The notes under the pieces: model-generated
What the model saw: only the letters and a program-made list of their open reading frames with translations
What the model was told of the DNA's origin: nothing
The model's database searches: none
Shown: piece by piece, positions 44,104 through 54,063 of the stretch
Layout of the letters: each line of letters opens with the position of its first letter
Position numbering within the stretch: the stretch's first letter is position 1
Source of the DNA: Streptomyces sp. Go-475
GTDB taxonomy: Bacteria > Actinomycetota > Actinomycetes > Streptomycetales > Streptomycetaceae
Reading direction: 5' to 3'
Assembly: GCF_003330845.1 (NCBI RefSeq)
Contig: NZ_CP026121.1
Location: 7,483,501-7,547,500, forward strand
DNA: 64,000 nucleotides
Program-made: the position numbers and the translations under genes

Positions 44104-45107
44104 GACTTCCTCCCGCGCTGCACTACGCGCCAGTTGATGACGACCATGACCAGGATCAGGACGAAGAAGGCCCACACGATGGCCGCGCCGTAGCCGTAGT
44201 CGTTGTTGACGAAAGCGGACTGGTAGAAGTACAGCAGCGTGGTCAGGCCCGCCTGTCCGGGGCCGCCGAGGTTGGGGTTGGCGGCGTTGCTGCCGAACAG
44301 GACCTGGGGTTCGCTGAAGCTCTGCAGGCCGTTGATGGTCGAGATGACGACCGTGAACAGGATGATGGGCCGCATGATCGGCATGGTGATCTGGAAGAAC
44401 GTCCGGACCGGCCCGGCGCCGTCCAGCTTGGCCGCCTCGTAGATCTGGGTCGGGATGGCCTGGAGACCGGCCAGGTAGATGATCATGTTGTAGCCGGTCC
44501 ACATCCAGGTCATCAGCAGCGCGATGACCAGTTTGATCAGCCACGGGTTGCTCAGCCACGGGACCGGCGAGATGCCGACCATGCCCAGGATCGCGTTGAC
44601 CAGGCCGAAGTTGTTGCTGAACACCGCGCCGAAGAAGATCGACACGGCGACGATCGAGGTGACGTTCGGGACGTAGAGGGCGATGCGGTAGAAGCCCTTG
44701 AAGCGGCGCACCGAATGCAGCAGCGTCGCCAGCACCAGGGCGCCGAACAGCGTGGGAACGGTGGACAGCACCCAGATCACCAGGGTGTTGCGGATCGACA
44801 TCCAGAAGACCGGGTCGTCCCACAGGAACCGGAACTGGTCCAGCCCCACGAACTGCATGGTGCCCATGCCGTCCCAGCGCTGGAAGGCCAGGTACAGCGA
44901 GTAGAAGACCGGGAAGAACGAGAAGGTGAGGAAGATCAGGAAGAAGGGCGAGATCGCCAGGTACTGCCGCCAGTAGGACAGCACCCGGCGACGCGTCGGC
45001 CGCACGGCGCCCGCGGGTGGTGTGCGCCGCGGGCGGAAGCGGGCCGGGCCCGGCCCGCCCAGGTGCCGTGGCACCGCGGCGGGGCCGGTGACCGGAGGGG
45101 ACGACAC
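44100..45107 (-). CDS. Sugar ABC transporter permease (MalF-like)
   Basis: The 335-residue protein has a basic N-terminal tail, six predicted membrane segments and the EAA motif EAAKLDGAGPVRTFFQITMP. Its GTG start follows the TAG stop of the binding-protein gene with no spacer (TAGGTG), so it depends on reinitiation by the same ribosome. Forms the import channel with the next permease. Confidence 0.9.
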   Translation of the reverse strand: MSSPPVTGPAAVPRHLGGPGPARFRPRRTPPAGAVRPTRRRVLSYWRQYLAISPFFLIFLTFSFFPVFYSLYLAFQRWDGMGTMQFVGLDQFRFLWDDPVFWMSIRNTLVIWVLSTVPTLFGALVLATLLHSVRRFKGFYRIALYVPNVTSIVAVSIFFGAVFSNNFGLVNAILGMVGISPVPWLSNPWLIKLVIALLMTWMWTGYNMIIYLAGLQAIPTQIYEAAKLDGAGPVRTFFQITMPIMRPIILFTVVISTINGLQSFSEPQVLFGSNAANPNLGGPGQAGLTTLLYFYQSAFVNNDYGYGAAIVWAFFVLILVMVVINWRVVQRGRKS

Positions 45108-46385
45108 CTACTTCACCCCCTGTCGCCGGGCGATCTGCCTGGCCTGGGCGACCGCGTCCTTCCAGGCGTCGTCGGGCTTCACGCCCTTGGCCTCGATGCT
45201 GGTCAGCCCGGTCATGAAGGGGGCCATGACGGCGGCGTCGGCGGGTGCCTCGTAGGCGGCCGGGATGGCCTTGGCGGCCGGGCCGAAGACCTCGATGACC
45301 TTCTGACCGCCGAAGAAGGGGTCGCCGCCCGTCATGGCCGGCATGGAGTACGCGGCCGGCGCGGCGGGGAAGATCGCGGCGTCGGCGAAGCCGCGGGCGT
45401 CGTTCTCCGGGCTGAGGATCCAGCTGATGATCTTGAATGCCTCTTCGGGGTTCCGGCACTGCTTGGGCAGGGCCAGGTAGGAGCCGCCCTGGTTGGCCGG
45501 TCCGCCGGGCATCGCGCAGACCCGCCACTTGCCCTTGGTGGTCGGGGCCGCCTGCTCGATGTCCAGCGCGTGCCAGGCCGCACCGAGTTCGGTGGTCAGG
45601 CTCTTGCCGATGGCGGCGTTCCAGCTGTTGTCGTTGATCTTCGCGTCGAGGCCGAGGGTGTAGGGGCGGATCGCCGTGTTCCACGCGGCGCGGATGTGGT
45701 CCTGGTCGCCGATGAAGCGGTTGTCCCGGTCGATGAACCGCTCGGTGCCCTGCCCGACCGCCATGTTGAACACCGAGCTGATGTTGTTGACCAGGTAGGT
45801 GCCGGGCAGCTTCTTCCTCAGCTCGGTGCCGAGCGCGAAGTACTCCTCCCAGGTCCCGGCCCGGGCGGCGACCTTGTCGGGGTCGGTGGGCAGCCCGGCC
45901 TTGTCGAACAGGTCCGCGCGGTAGAAGAGCGCGGTGGGGCCGATGTCGATCGGGAAGCCGATCTGCTTGCCGTCCTCGGTCCGGGCGAGCTTGGTCTTCC
46001 AGTCCAGGTACTGGGACGAGACCTCCTTGAAGCCCAGGTCGTTCAGGTCGAGGAAGCGGTTCGCGTTGGGCAGGAAGGCCGCCATGTCCTCGCCCTTGAT
46101 GCCGGTGATGTCGGGCACGGAGGTGCCGGCCGCGAGGGTGGTGGTGAGCTTCGACTTGAAGTCGCCGCCGATGGAGGCGACGGTCAGCTTCACGTCCTTG
46201 CTGAAGTGCGTCTTCGCCTCGGCGACCACCTTGTCGCTGAGCGCGCCGCCCCAGTACCACATGGTGAGGTTCTTGCCGTTCTTGCTGCCGGCCGAGCCCG
46301 ATCCGCTGCCGCATGCGACGGTCAGGCCGGAGGCTGCCGCCGTGAGCGCGGCGGCCTGGAGGAAGCCTCTACGGGAAAGGTCCAC
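45108..46385 (-). CDS. Sugar ABC transporter substrate-binding lipoprotein
   Basis: The 425-residue protein starts MDLSRRGFLQAAAL, a Tat-like signal, with Cys25 in LTVACGSG as the probable lipidation site. The body is a family 1 extracellular solute-binding protein (NLTMWYWGGALSD at the mature start, SWILSPENDARGF late). It captures an oligosaccharide at the cell surface for the two permeases. The ligand probably matches the GH2, GH4, GH29 and GH38 enzymes of the locus. Confidence 0.9.
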   Translation of the reverse strand: MDLSRRGFLQAAALTAAASGLTVACGSGSGSAGSKNGKNLTMWYWGGALSDKVVAEAKTHFSKDVKLTVASIGGDFKSKLTTTLAAGTSVPDITGIKGEDMAAFLPNANRFLDLNDLGFKEVSSQYLDWKTKLARTEDGKQIGFPIDIGPTALFYRADLFDKAGLPTDPDKVAARAGTWEEYFALGTELRKKLPGTYLVNNISSVFNMAVGQGTERFIDRDNRFIGDQDHIRAAWNTAIRPYTLGLDAKINDNSWNAAIGKSLTTELGAAWHALDIEQAAPTTKGKWRVCAMPGGPANQGGSYLALPKQCRNPEEAFKIISWILSPENDARGFADAAIFPAAPAAYSMPAMTGGDPFFGGQKVIEVFGPAAKAIPAAYEAPADAAVMAPFMTGLTSIEAKGVKPDDAWKDAVAQARQIARRQGVK

Positions 46386-46431
46386 GGGTCACTCCTGTTG
46401 TTGCTGTTCGACGTGCTGAGGGAATCGGGGG

Positions 46432-47484
46432 TCAGTGCCGCCGTTCGGAGGCGCCCGGACCTACGGGCATGAGGGGGGCCGGCGGGGTGACCGGCGCGTG
46501 GCGCACCGGAGGGCCGACGTTGGCCGGGATGCGGTCGGCCAGGAAGCCGTACGCCTGCCGGAGGCCGGGGTCCGTCAGCGAGCGCCACCAGCGGTCGACG
46601 CCGTACCAGCCGGGGGCCGCGAGGGCCCCGCCGTGGTGCCGGACGGACAGCCCGGCGGCGAGCACGGCGAACCGCAGCCGCTCCGCCAGCGGCCAGCCGC
46701 CGAGCGAGGCCGCGACGAAACTCGCGCCGAAGACGTCCCCGGCGCCCGTCGCGTCCAGGACGTCGGTGTCCAGGGCCGGGACCTCCGCGTACTCGCCGGT
46801 GATCTGGTCGACGGCGACGGCGCCGTCCCCGCCCCGCGTCACCACGGCGACGGGCACCAGCTCGGAGAGGGTGCCGAGCGCGGCCACCGCGCTGTCGGTG
46901 CGGGTGTAGGCCATCGCCTCGGCCTCGTTCGGGAGGAAGGCGTGGCACAGGGCCAGCTGCTCCAGGAGGGCCGTCGACCACTCCTGGGTGGGGTCCCAGC
47001 CGACGTCGGCGTAGATCAGGGTGCCGTTCGCGGCGGACTTGGCGAGCCACTCGCGGGGCTCGGCCTCCAGGTGCACCAGGGCGGTCCGCGCCTCGGGCGG
47101 GTCGCCCATCAGCACGTCCTGCGAGTACGGCGGCTCCTGCCCGTGGGTGAGCAGGGCCCGGTCCTGGCCGTAGGCGACGGAGACGGTGACCGGGGTCGGC
47201 CAGTCGTCCGCCGTGCGGGAGAGCGAGAGGTCGACGCCTTCCTGGTCGCACAGGACGTCGCGGCAGTGCTCGCCGTAGAAGTCGTCGCCGAACACCGTGG
47301 CGAGGGAGGTCTGCAGGCCGAAGCGGGAGGCGGCCACCGCGAGGTTCGCGATGCCGCCCGGGCCGCAGCCCATGCCCCTGGTCCAGATCTCCTCGCCCGG
47401 CGTGGGCGGCTTTGCGAGCCCCGTGAGGACGAGGTCGTAGAAGAGCAGCCCGGTCAGCAGCACATCGGGCCGGTCGTCGTCCAC
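46432..47484 (-). CDS. PfkB/ribokinase-family carbohydrate kinase
   Basis: The 350-residue protein has PfkB motifs: GCGPGGIANLAVAASRFG near the N-terminus and DATGAGDVFGASFVA with the catalytic Asp near residue 255. GTG at 47484 is preceded by GAGAGGA; an upstream in-frame ATG at 47535 lacks a ribosome site. It phosphorylates a sugar or nucleoside inside the cell. As first gene of the transporter transcript and divergent from a DeoR regulator, it probably phosphorylates the imported sugar's product, which may be the DeoR inducer. Confidence 0.85.
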   Translation of the reverse strand: MDDDRPDVLLTGLLFYDLVLTGLAKPPTPGEEIWTRGMGCGPGGIANLAVAASRFGLQTSLATVFGDDFYGEHCRDVLCDQEGVDLSLSRTADDWPTPVTVSVAYGQDRALLTHGQEPPYSQDVLMGDPPEARTALVHLEAEPREWLAKSAANGTLIYADVGWDPTQEWSTALLEQLALCHAFLPNEAEAMAYTRTDSAVAALGTLSELVPVAVVTRGGDGAVAVDQITGEYAEVPALDTDVLDATGAGDVFGASFVAASLGGWPLAERLRFAVLAAGLSVRHHGGALAAPGWYGVDRWWRSLTDPGLRQAYGFLADRIPANVGPPVRHAPVTPPAPLMPVGPGASERRH

Positions 47485-47612
47485 GGATGCGTCCTCTCGC
47501 TCGGGGCCTCGACGGAGATCGTCAAAACTCTTCATTTCGGTGAGCGGAATCGTGCGCCGATCGGAGAGATTGGTCAATACCCGAGCAGAAATGAGCATGG
47601 CATTGATTGAAG

Positions 47613-48398
47613 ATGACGAGTAGTGTGCACCGCGTGCTGGCAGAACGACGACACCAACTCATCCTGCGGGCCCTGCGCTCCGGCGGCCCCGCAGCTGTGA
47701 CCGACCTCTCCGAGCAGCTGGGTGTGAGTCCGGCCACCATCAGGCGTGACCTGGTGAAACTCGAGGAGGACGGCCTGCTGACGCGGGTCCACGGCGGGGC
47801 CGTGGTCGAGGAGGGCGACCAGCCCTTCGCCGAGGTCGCCGAGGTGCGCGTGGCCGAGAAGGACGCGATAGCCGCGCGCGCCGCCGAGATGATCACGGAT
47901 GGTCAGTCGGTGCTGCTGGACATCGGTACGACCGCCTTCCGGCTGGCCCGGCAGCTGCACGGCCGCCGCCTCACGGTGATCACCAGCAACCTGGTGGTCT
48001 ACGAGGAGCTCGCCGACGACGAGGGCATCGAGCTGGTCCTGCTCGGCGGCATGGTCCGCCGCGAGTACCGCTCCCTGGTCGGTTTCCTCACCGAGGACAA
48101 CCTGCGCCAGCTGCACGCCGACTGGCTCTTCCTCGGCACCAGCGGCGTGCGGCCCGGCGGGCAGGTCATGGACACCACGGTCGTGGAGGTGCCGGTCAAG
48201 CGCGCCATGATCAGGGCCGGTGAGAAGGTCGTGCTGCTCGCCGACGCGGCGAAGTTCCCGGGGCACGGCATGGCGAAGGTCTGCGGTCCCGAGGACCTGG
48301 ACGTGGTGGTGACGAACGAGCCGGTCGACACGGCGACGCGGGCCTCCTTGCAGGAGGCGGGCGTCGAGGTCGTCGTGGCGGGAAAGGTGCAAGCGTGA
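47613..48398 (+). CDS. DeoR-family regulator
   Basis: The ~261-residue protein has the DeoR N-terminal helix-turn-helix (AAVTDLSEQLGVSPATIRRDLVKLEEDGLL) and the sugar-phosphate-sensing domain beginning DIGTTAFRLARQL. Start is uncertain: TTG 47607, ATG 47613 and GTG 47625 are all possible and none has a strong ribosome site. DeoR repressors respond to phosphorylated sugars, fitting the divergent kinase. Its stop overlaps the GH4 gene as GTGA, so it heads the glycosidase operon it probably represses. Confidence 0.85.
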   Translation: MTSSVHRVLAERRHQLILRALRSGGPAAVTDLSEQLGVSPATIRRDLVKLEEDGLLTRVHGGAVVEEGDQPFAEVAEVRVAEKDAIAARAAEMITDGQSVLLDIGTTAFRLARQLHGRRLTVITSNLVVYEELADDEGIELVLLGGMVRREYRSLVGFLTEDNLRQLHADWLFLGTSGVRPGGQVMDTTVVEVPVKRAMIRAGEKVVLLADAAKFPGHGMAKVCGPEDLDVVVTNEPVDTATRASLQEAGVEVVVAGKVQA

Positions 48399-49732
48399 GG
48401 CTGACGATTCTGGGCGGCGGAGGATTCCGCGTGCCACTGGTGTACGGGGCGCTCCTGGCGGACCACGCCGAGGGCCGGGTGACCCACGTCGTCCTGCACG
48501 ATCTGGACGCCGGCCGGCTCTCGGCGGTGACGCGGGTCCTCACCGAGCAGGCGGCCGGTGTTCCCGACGCGCCCGAGGTGACCGCCACCACCGACCTCGA
48601 CGAGGCGCTGCGCGGCGCCGACTTCGTGTTCTCCGCGATCCGCGTCGGCGGTCTGGAGGGCCGGGCGAACGACGAGCGGGTGGCCCTGGCGGAGGGCGTC
48701 CTCGGCCAGGAGACGGTCGGCGCCGGCGGCATCGCCTACGGCCTGCGCACGGTCCCGGTCGCCGTCGACATCGCCCGGCGGGTGGCCCGGCTCGCGCCCG
48801 AGGCGTGGGTCATCAACTTCACCAACCCGGCCGGGCTGGTCACCGAGGCCATGTCCCGCCACCTCGGCGACCGCGTCATCGGCATCTGCGACTCCCCGGT
48901 CGGCCTCGGCCGCCGCATCGCCCGCGTGCTCGGCGCGAACCCCAAGGAGGCGTGGATCGACTACGTCGGCCTCAACCACCTCGGCTGGGTGCGCGGCCTG
49001 CGCGTCGCCGGCCGGGACGAGCTCCCGCGCCTGCTCGCCGACCCCGACCTGCTCGGCTCCTTCGAGGAGGGCAAGCTCTTCGGCACCGACTGGCTGCGCT
49101 CCCTCGGGGCGATCCCGAACGAATACCTGCACTACTACTACTTCAACCGCGAGGCCGTCCGCGCCTACCAGCAGGCCGAGAAGACCCGCGGTGCCTTCCT
49201 GCACGAGCAGCAGGCCCGCTTCTACGCCGAGATGCGCAACCCCGAAGCCCCCGCGTGGAAGGTCTGGGACGACACCCGCGCCGAGCGCGAGGCCACCTAC
49301 ATGGCCGAGAACCGGGAGACCGCGGGCGCCGGCGAACGCGACGAGGACGACCTGTCCGGCGGCTACGAGAAGGTCGCCCTCGCCCTGATGCGGGCCATCG
49401 CCCGCGACGAGCGCACCACCCTGATCCTCAACGTCCGCAACCAGCACACGCTGTCGGTGCTGGACACGGACGCCGTCATCGAGGTCCCCTGCCTCGTCGA
49501 CGCCAACGGCGCCCACCCCGTCACCGTCGATCCGCTGCCCGACCACGCCACCGGCCTGGTCTGCGCGGTCAAGGCGGTCGAGCGCGAGGTGCTGGCCGCA
49601 GCCGACTCCGGCTCCCGTGCGAGTGCTGTGAAAGCCTTTGCCCTGCACCCGCTCGTCGACTCCGTCAACGTGGCCCGGCGCCTCGTCGACGGGTACACCG
49701 CCGTCCACCCCGGCCTCGCCTACCTCAAGTAG
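48395..49732 (+). CDS. GH4-family glycosidase (6-phospho-beta-glucosidase-like)
   Basis: The 445-residue protein has the NAD loop LTILGGGGFRVPLVYGAL, NFTNPAGLVTEA around Asn141, and metal ligands Cys165 (CDSP) and His195 (GLNHLGW). GH4 enzymes use NAD and Mn in an unusual elimination mechanism and act on alpha or beta glycosides, phosphorylated or not. Whether this one needs a 6-phosphate cannot be told from sequence, though the adjacent kinase and the absence of a PTS here are relevant. GTGA overlap with the DeoR gene. Confidence 0.85.
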   Translation: MRLTILGGGGFRVPLVYGALLADHAEGRVTHVVLHDLDAGRLSAVTRVLTEQAAGVPDAPEVTATTDLDEALRGADFVFSAIRVGGLEGRANDERVALAEGVLGQETVGAGGIAYGLRTVPVAVDIARRVARLAPEAWVINFTNPAGLVTEAMSRHLGDRVIGICDSPVGLGRRIARVLGANPKEAWIDYVGLNHLGWVRGLRVAGRDELPRLLADPDLLGSFEEGKLFGTDWLRSLGAIPNEYLHYYYFNREAVRAYQQAEKTRGAFLHEQQARFYAEMRNPEAPAWKVWDDTRAEREATYMAENRETAGAGERDEDDLSGGYEKVALALMRAIARDERTTLILNVRNQHTLSVLDTDAVIEVPCLVDANGAHPVTVDPLPDHATGLVCAVKAVEREVLAAADSGSRASAVKAFALHPLVDSVNVARRLVDGYTAVHPGLAYLK

Positions 49733-49764
49733 AGCCCCCAGGAAGTCCTCAGGAGACCTGTCCC

Positions 49765-52700
49765 ATGCATGACGAAAGCCGCCGGATCGAAGAGCGCGTG
49801 CAGCGCCTCCACGACCAGCGCATCAAGACCGCGGTCTACGCGGCCACCGTCCCCTTCGAGGTGGAGGCGTGGCAGGCTCCCGGGGAGCCGGTTCCCTTCG
49901 AGGAGGCGGCCGCCGCCTCCTACGAGCCGTTCGCGATGGGCACCCCCTGGGGCCCGCCCTGGGGCACCACCTGGTTCCGCATGCGCGGACAGGTGCCCGC
50001 GGAGTGGGCCGGCAAGCGCGTCGAGGCCGTCATCGACCTCGGCTTCGTCGGCGACTGGCCCGGCAACCAGGCCGAGGCCCTCGTCCACCTCACGGACGGC
50101 ACCCCGCTCAAGGCGGTGAACCCGCTCAACCAGTACGTCCCGATCGCCAACCCGGCGACCGGCGGCGAGACGGTCGACTACCTGGTCGAGGCCGCCTCCA
50201 ACCCGGACATCCTCGCGGACAACTTCTCCAAGGTCACGCCCCTCGGCGACAAGCTGACCGCGGGCGACAAGCCCCTCTACACCTTCCGCAGCGCGGACAT
50301 CGCCGTCCTCGACGAGGAGGTCTGGCACCTCGACCTCGACGTGCAGGTGCTGCGCGAGCTGATGCTGGAACTCGGCGAGCACGACCCGCGCCGGCACGAG
50401 ATCGCGCACGCCCTCGACCGGGCCATGGACCTGCTCGACCTGGACGACGTCTCCGGCTCGGCCGCCGCCGTGCGCGAGGCGCTGAAGCCGGCGCTGTCCA
50501 AGCCCGCGCACGCCAGCGCGCACACGATCTCCGGCGTCGGCCACGCCCACATCGACTCGGCCTGGCTGTGGCCGATCCGCGAGACCAAGCGCAAGACGTC
50601 CCGCACGTTCTCCAACGTCACGTCCCTCGCCGACGAGTACGACGACTTCATCTTCGCCTGCTCCCAGGCCCAGCAGTACGAATGGGTCCGCGACAACTAC
50701 CCGAAGGTCTGGGCCCGCATCCAGGAGTCGGTCAAGAACGGCCAGTGGGCGCCGGTCGGCGGCATGTGGGTCGAGTCCGACGGCAACCTGCCCGGCGGCG
50801 AGGCCGTCGCCCGCCAGTTCGTCCACGGCAAGCGGTTCTTCATGGACCACTTCGGCATCGAGACCAAGGGCGTGTGGCTGCCGGACTCCTTCGGCTACAA
50901 CGCGGCCTACCCGCAGATCGCCAAGCTCGCCGGCAACGAGTGGTTCCTCACCCAGAAGATCTCCTGGAACCAGACCAACAAGTTCCCCCACCACACCTTC
51001 TGGTGGGAGGGCATCGACGGCACCCGCATCTTCACGCACTTCCCGCCGGTCGACACCTACAACGCCCGTTTCAGCGGCGAGGAGATGTCCCGCGCGGTCC
51101 GCAACTACCAGGAGAAGGGCGGCGCCTCCCGCTCCCTGGCGCCCTTCGGCTGGGGCGACGGCGGTGGCGGCCCCACCCGCGAGATCATGGAACGCGCCCG
51201 CCGGCTCGCGGACCTGGAGGGCTCCCCGAAGGTCGTCGTCGAACACCCCGACGAGTTCTTCGCCAAGGCCCGCGAGGAGTACCCCGACGCGCCCGTGTGG
51301 GTCGGTGAGCTCTACCTGGAGCTGCACCGCGCCACCTACACCTCCCAGGCCCGCACCAAGCAGGGCAACCGCCGCTCCGAGCACCTCCTGCGCGAGGCCG
51401 AGCTGTGGGCGACCACGGCCGCGCTGCACGCGCCGGGCTACTCCTACCCCTACGAGAAGCTGGACCGGCTCTGGAAGACGGTGCTGCTGCACCAGTTCCA
51501 CGACATCCTGCCCGGTTCCTCCATCGCCTGGGTGCACCGCGAGGCCGAGGCCGAGTACGCCCGCGTCGCCCGCGAGCTGAACGAGCTGACCGCCGAGGCG
51601 GTGGCCGCGCTCGGCACCGGCGGACCCCGCGTCTTCAACACCAGCCCCTGCGACCGCGCCGAAGTGATCCGGACCGCCGACGGCGCACCGGTGTACGTGG
51701 AGGTGCCCGCGAGCGGCTCCGCGCCCCTCACCGACGCCGAGCCCCCGCAGCCGGTGACGGTGAACGGCCGGACCCTCGACAACGGACTGGTCCGGGTCGA
51801 GGTCGCCGAGGACGGCACGCTGGCCTCGGTGTTCGACCTGCGCGCCGGCCGAGAGGTCCTCGCCGAGCCGGGCAACCTGCTCCGTCTGCACACCGACCTG
51901 CCCAACTACTGGGACGCCTGGGACATCGACAAGCACTACAAGAACCGCTACACCGACCTCCTCGACGCCTCGTCCGTCACAGTCGTCGAGCAGGACCCGC
52001 TCCTCGGCGCGATCCGCGTCGAGCGGGACTTCGGCAAGGGCTCGAAGATCACCCAGACGATCACCGTCCGCGCCGGCAGCCCCCGGATCGACATCGAGAC
52101 GGACATCGACTGGCACGAGACCGAGAAGATCCTCAAGGCGGCCTTCCCGGTCGACATCCGCGCCCCGCACTCCTCCGCCGAGATCCAGTTCGGCCACATC
52201 CAGCGCCCCACCCACACCAACACCAGCTGGGAGGCGGCCCGCTTCGAGGTCTCCGGCCACCGCTGGGTGCACCTCGGCGAACCCGGCTACGGCGTCGCGG
52301 TCATCAACGACTCCACCTACGGCCACGACGTCTCCCGCACGGTCCGCGAGGACGGCGGCACCACCACCACCGTCCGCCTCAGCCTGGTCCGCGCCCCGCG
52401 CATCCCGGACCCCGAGGCCGACCAGGGCCGCCACCGCTTCACCTACGCGCTGCTGCCCGGCGCGACCATCGAGGACGCCGTCGCCGAGGGCTACGCCCTC
52501 AACCTCCCGCTCCGCGTGGCCGACGCGGCAGGCGCCCCCGCACCGGTCGTCTCCGTCGAGGGCGAGGGCGTGACCGTGGAGGCGGTCAAGCTCGCCGACG
52601 ACACCTCCGGCGACGTTGTCGTACGGCTCTACGAGTCCCGCGGCGGCCGCGCCACCGGCGTCCTGCGCACCGGCTTCCCGCTCGCCGGCGCCCAGATCAC

Positions 52701-52806
52701 CGACCTGCTGGAGCGCCCGCTGGAGGACGCGGAGATCGCCGACGGAGCTGTCCCCGTCACGCTGCGGCCCTTCCAGATCCTGACGCTCCGCCTGCGAAGG
52801 GGCTGA
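49765..52806 (+). CDS. GH38 alpha-mannosidase
   Basis: The 1013-residue protein has the GH38 catalytic domain with His262-Ile-Asp264 in GHAHIDSAWLWP as zinc ligands, nucleophile Asp374 in WLPDSFGYNAAYP and the metal-site HQFHDILPGSS. Mid-domain and C-terminal beta-sandwiches complete the family layout. No signal peptide, so it trims imported mannosides in the cytoplasm. AGGAGA lies 8 nt before the ATG, 32 bp after the GH4 gene. Confidence 0.92.
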   Translation: MHDESRRIEERVQRLHDQRIKTAVYAATVPFEVEAWQAPGEPVPFEEAAAASYEPFAMGTPWGPPWGTTWFRMRGQVPAEWAGKRVEAVIDLGFVGDWPGNQAEALVHLTDGTPLKAVNPLNQYVPIANPATGGETVDYLVEAASNPDILADNFSKVTPLGDKLTAGDKPLYTFRSADIAVLDEEVWHLDLDVQVLRELMLELGEHDPRRHEIAHALDRAMDLLDLDDVSGSAAAVREALKPALSKPAHASAHTISGVGHAHIDSAWLWPIRETKRKTSRTFSNVTSLADEYDDFIFACSQAQQYEWVRDNYPKVWARIQESVKNGQWAPVGGMWVESDGNLPGGEAVARQFVHGKRFFMDHFGIETKGVWLPDSFGYNAAYPQIAKLAGNEWFLTQKISWNQTNKFPHHTFWWEGIDGTRIFTHFPPVDTYNARFSGEEMSRAVRNYQEKGGASRSLAPFGWGDGGGGPTREIMERARRLADLEGSPKVVVEHPDEFFAKAREEYPDAPVWVGELYLELHRATYTSQARTKQGNRRSEHLLREAELWATTAALHAPGYSYPYEKLDRLWKTVLLHQFHDILPGSSIAWVHREAEAEYARVARELNELTAEAVAALGTGGPRVFNTSPCDRAEVIRTADGAPVYVEVPASGSAPLTDAEPPQPVTVNGRTLDNGLVRVEVAEDGTLASVFDLRAGREVLAEPGNLLRLHTDLPNYWDAWDIDKHYKNRYTDLLDASSVTVVEQDPLLGAIRVERDFGKGSKITQTITVRAGSPRIDIETDIDWHETEKILKAAFPVDIRAPHSSAEIQFGHIQRPTHTNTSWEAARFEVSGHRWVHLGEPGYGVAVINDSTYGHDVSRTVREDGGTTTTVRLSLVRAPRIPDPEADQGRHRFTYALLPGATIEDAVAEGYALNLPLRVADAAGAPAPVVSVEGEGVTVEAVKLADDTSGDVVVRLYESRGGRATGVLRTGFPLAGAQITDLLERPLEDAEIADGAVPVTLRPFQILTLRLRRG

Positions 52807-52812
52807 CCCTCC

Positions 52813-54063
52813 ATGGCCGTGCAACCGTGGTTCACGGACGCCAAACTCGGCATCTTCGTCCACTGGGGCGTCTACGCCGTCGACGGCGTCCAGGAGTCCT
52901 GGTCGTTCTACGACGACATCGTCCCCTACGACCGGTACATGTCCCAGCTGGACCGGTTCACGGCCGCCCGCTACGACCCGCGCGACTGGGCGAAGCTCTT
53001 CGCGCGGGCCGGAGCGAAGTACGCCGTGCTGACCAGCCGCCACCACGACGGCGTCGCCCTGTGGGACAGCGCGTACGGCGACCTGAACGTGGGCCGGGAC
53101 CTGATCGCCGGGTACGCGGACGCCCTGCGCGAGCAGGGCCTCAAGGTCGGCCTGTACTACTCGCACTCGGACTGGAGCCACCCCGACTACGCCTCCACGC
53201 GCAAGCCCGGCCGCCCGCCGGAGCTGGAGGACAACCGCTACTCGGAGGTCGCGGCCGAGCACGAGGACCTCGAGGCCTGGGAACGCTTCCTGGCCTACCG
53301 CGACGGCCAGATCCGCGAGCTGACCCAGCGCTACAAGCCGGACCTGATGTGGTTCGACGGCGAGTGGGACCGCAGCGAGGAGCAGTGGCGCATCCGGGAA
53401 CTCGCCGCTCTCATCCGCTCCGAGGTACCGGACGTCGTCCTCAACGCCCGCATGCTGAGCGAGGGCGACTACGCGACGCCGGAACAAGGCGCCCCCGTCG
53501 TCCCGCCCGAGGGCCCCTGGGAGCTGTGCCTCACGATCAACGACTCCTGGGGCCACCAGCACCACGACCACCACCACAAGTCGGTCGACCAGCTGATCCG
53601 CTACTTCACCGAGACCATCGGCGGCGGAGGCAACCTGCTCCTCAGCGTCGGCCCGCGCGAGGACGGCACGATCACGGACGAGCAGCGGGAACGGCTGGAA
53701 GGCCTCGGCGCCTGGATCGCCCGGCACGCGCAGGCCGTGTACGGCACCGGACGGGGACTCCCGCCGGGACACCACTACGGCCCGAGCACCCTCTCCCGGG
53801 ACCGCCGCACCCTCTACCTGATCCTCTTCGACGCCCCGCGCGCCCAGATCAACGTCCGCGGCCTGCTCAGCGAGGTCCGCCGCGTCACGGTCCTGGGCAG
53901 CGGCACGGAACTGCCCCACCACGTCACCGGCGGCCTGCACGAGACCCCGGGCATCCTCTGGATCCAACCCCCCGCGGCGGCGGACCTCGACCCGCACGCC
54001 ACGGTGCTGGCCGTCGAACTGGACGGGGAACTGGAGCTGTACCGCGGCGCCGGCCGCTTCTGA
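52813..54063 (+). CDS. GH29 alpha-L-fucosidase
   Basis: The 416-residue protein starts WFTDAKLGIFVHWGVYAV, the GH29 opening motif, with YAVLTSRHHDGVALWDS and the nucleophile Asp182 in LMWFDGEWD. No signal peptide. It removes alpha-fucose from imported oligosaccharides. It is last in the DeoR-GH4-GH38-GH29 operon, 6 bp after the mannosidase. Confidence 0.92.
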   Translation: MAVQPWFTDAKLGIFVHWGVYAVDGVQESWSFYDDIVPYDRYMSQLDRFTAARYDPRDWAKLFARAGAKYAVLTSRHHDGVALWDSAYGDLNVGRDLIAGYADALREQGLKVGLYYSHSDWSHPDYASTRKPGRPPELEDNRYSEVAAEHEDLEAWERFLAYRDGQIRELTQRYKPDLMWFDGEWDRSEEQWRIRELAALIRSEVPDVVLNARMLSEGDYATPEQGAPVVPPEGPWELCLTINDSWGHQHHDHHHKSVDQLIRYFTETIGGGGNLLLSVGPREDGTITDEQRERLEGLGAWIARHAQAVYGTGRGLPPGHHYGPSTLSRDRRTLYLILFDAPRAQINVRGLLSEVRRVTVLGSGTELPHHVTGGLHETPGILWIQPPAAADLDPHATVLAVELDGELELYRGAGRF

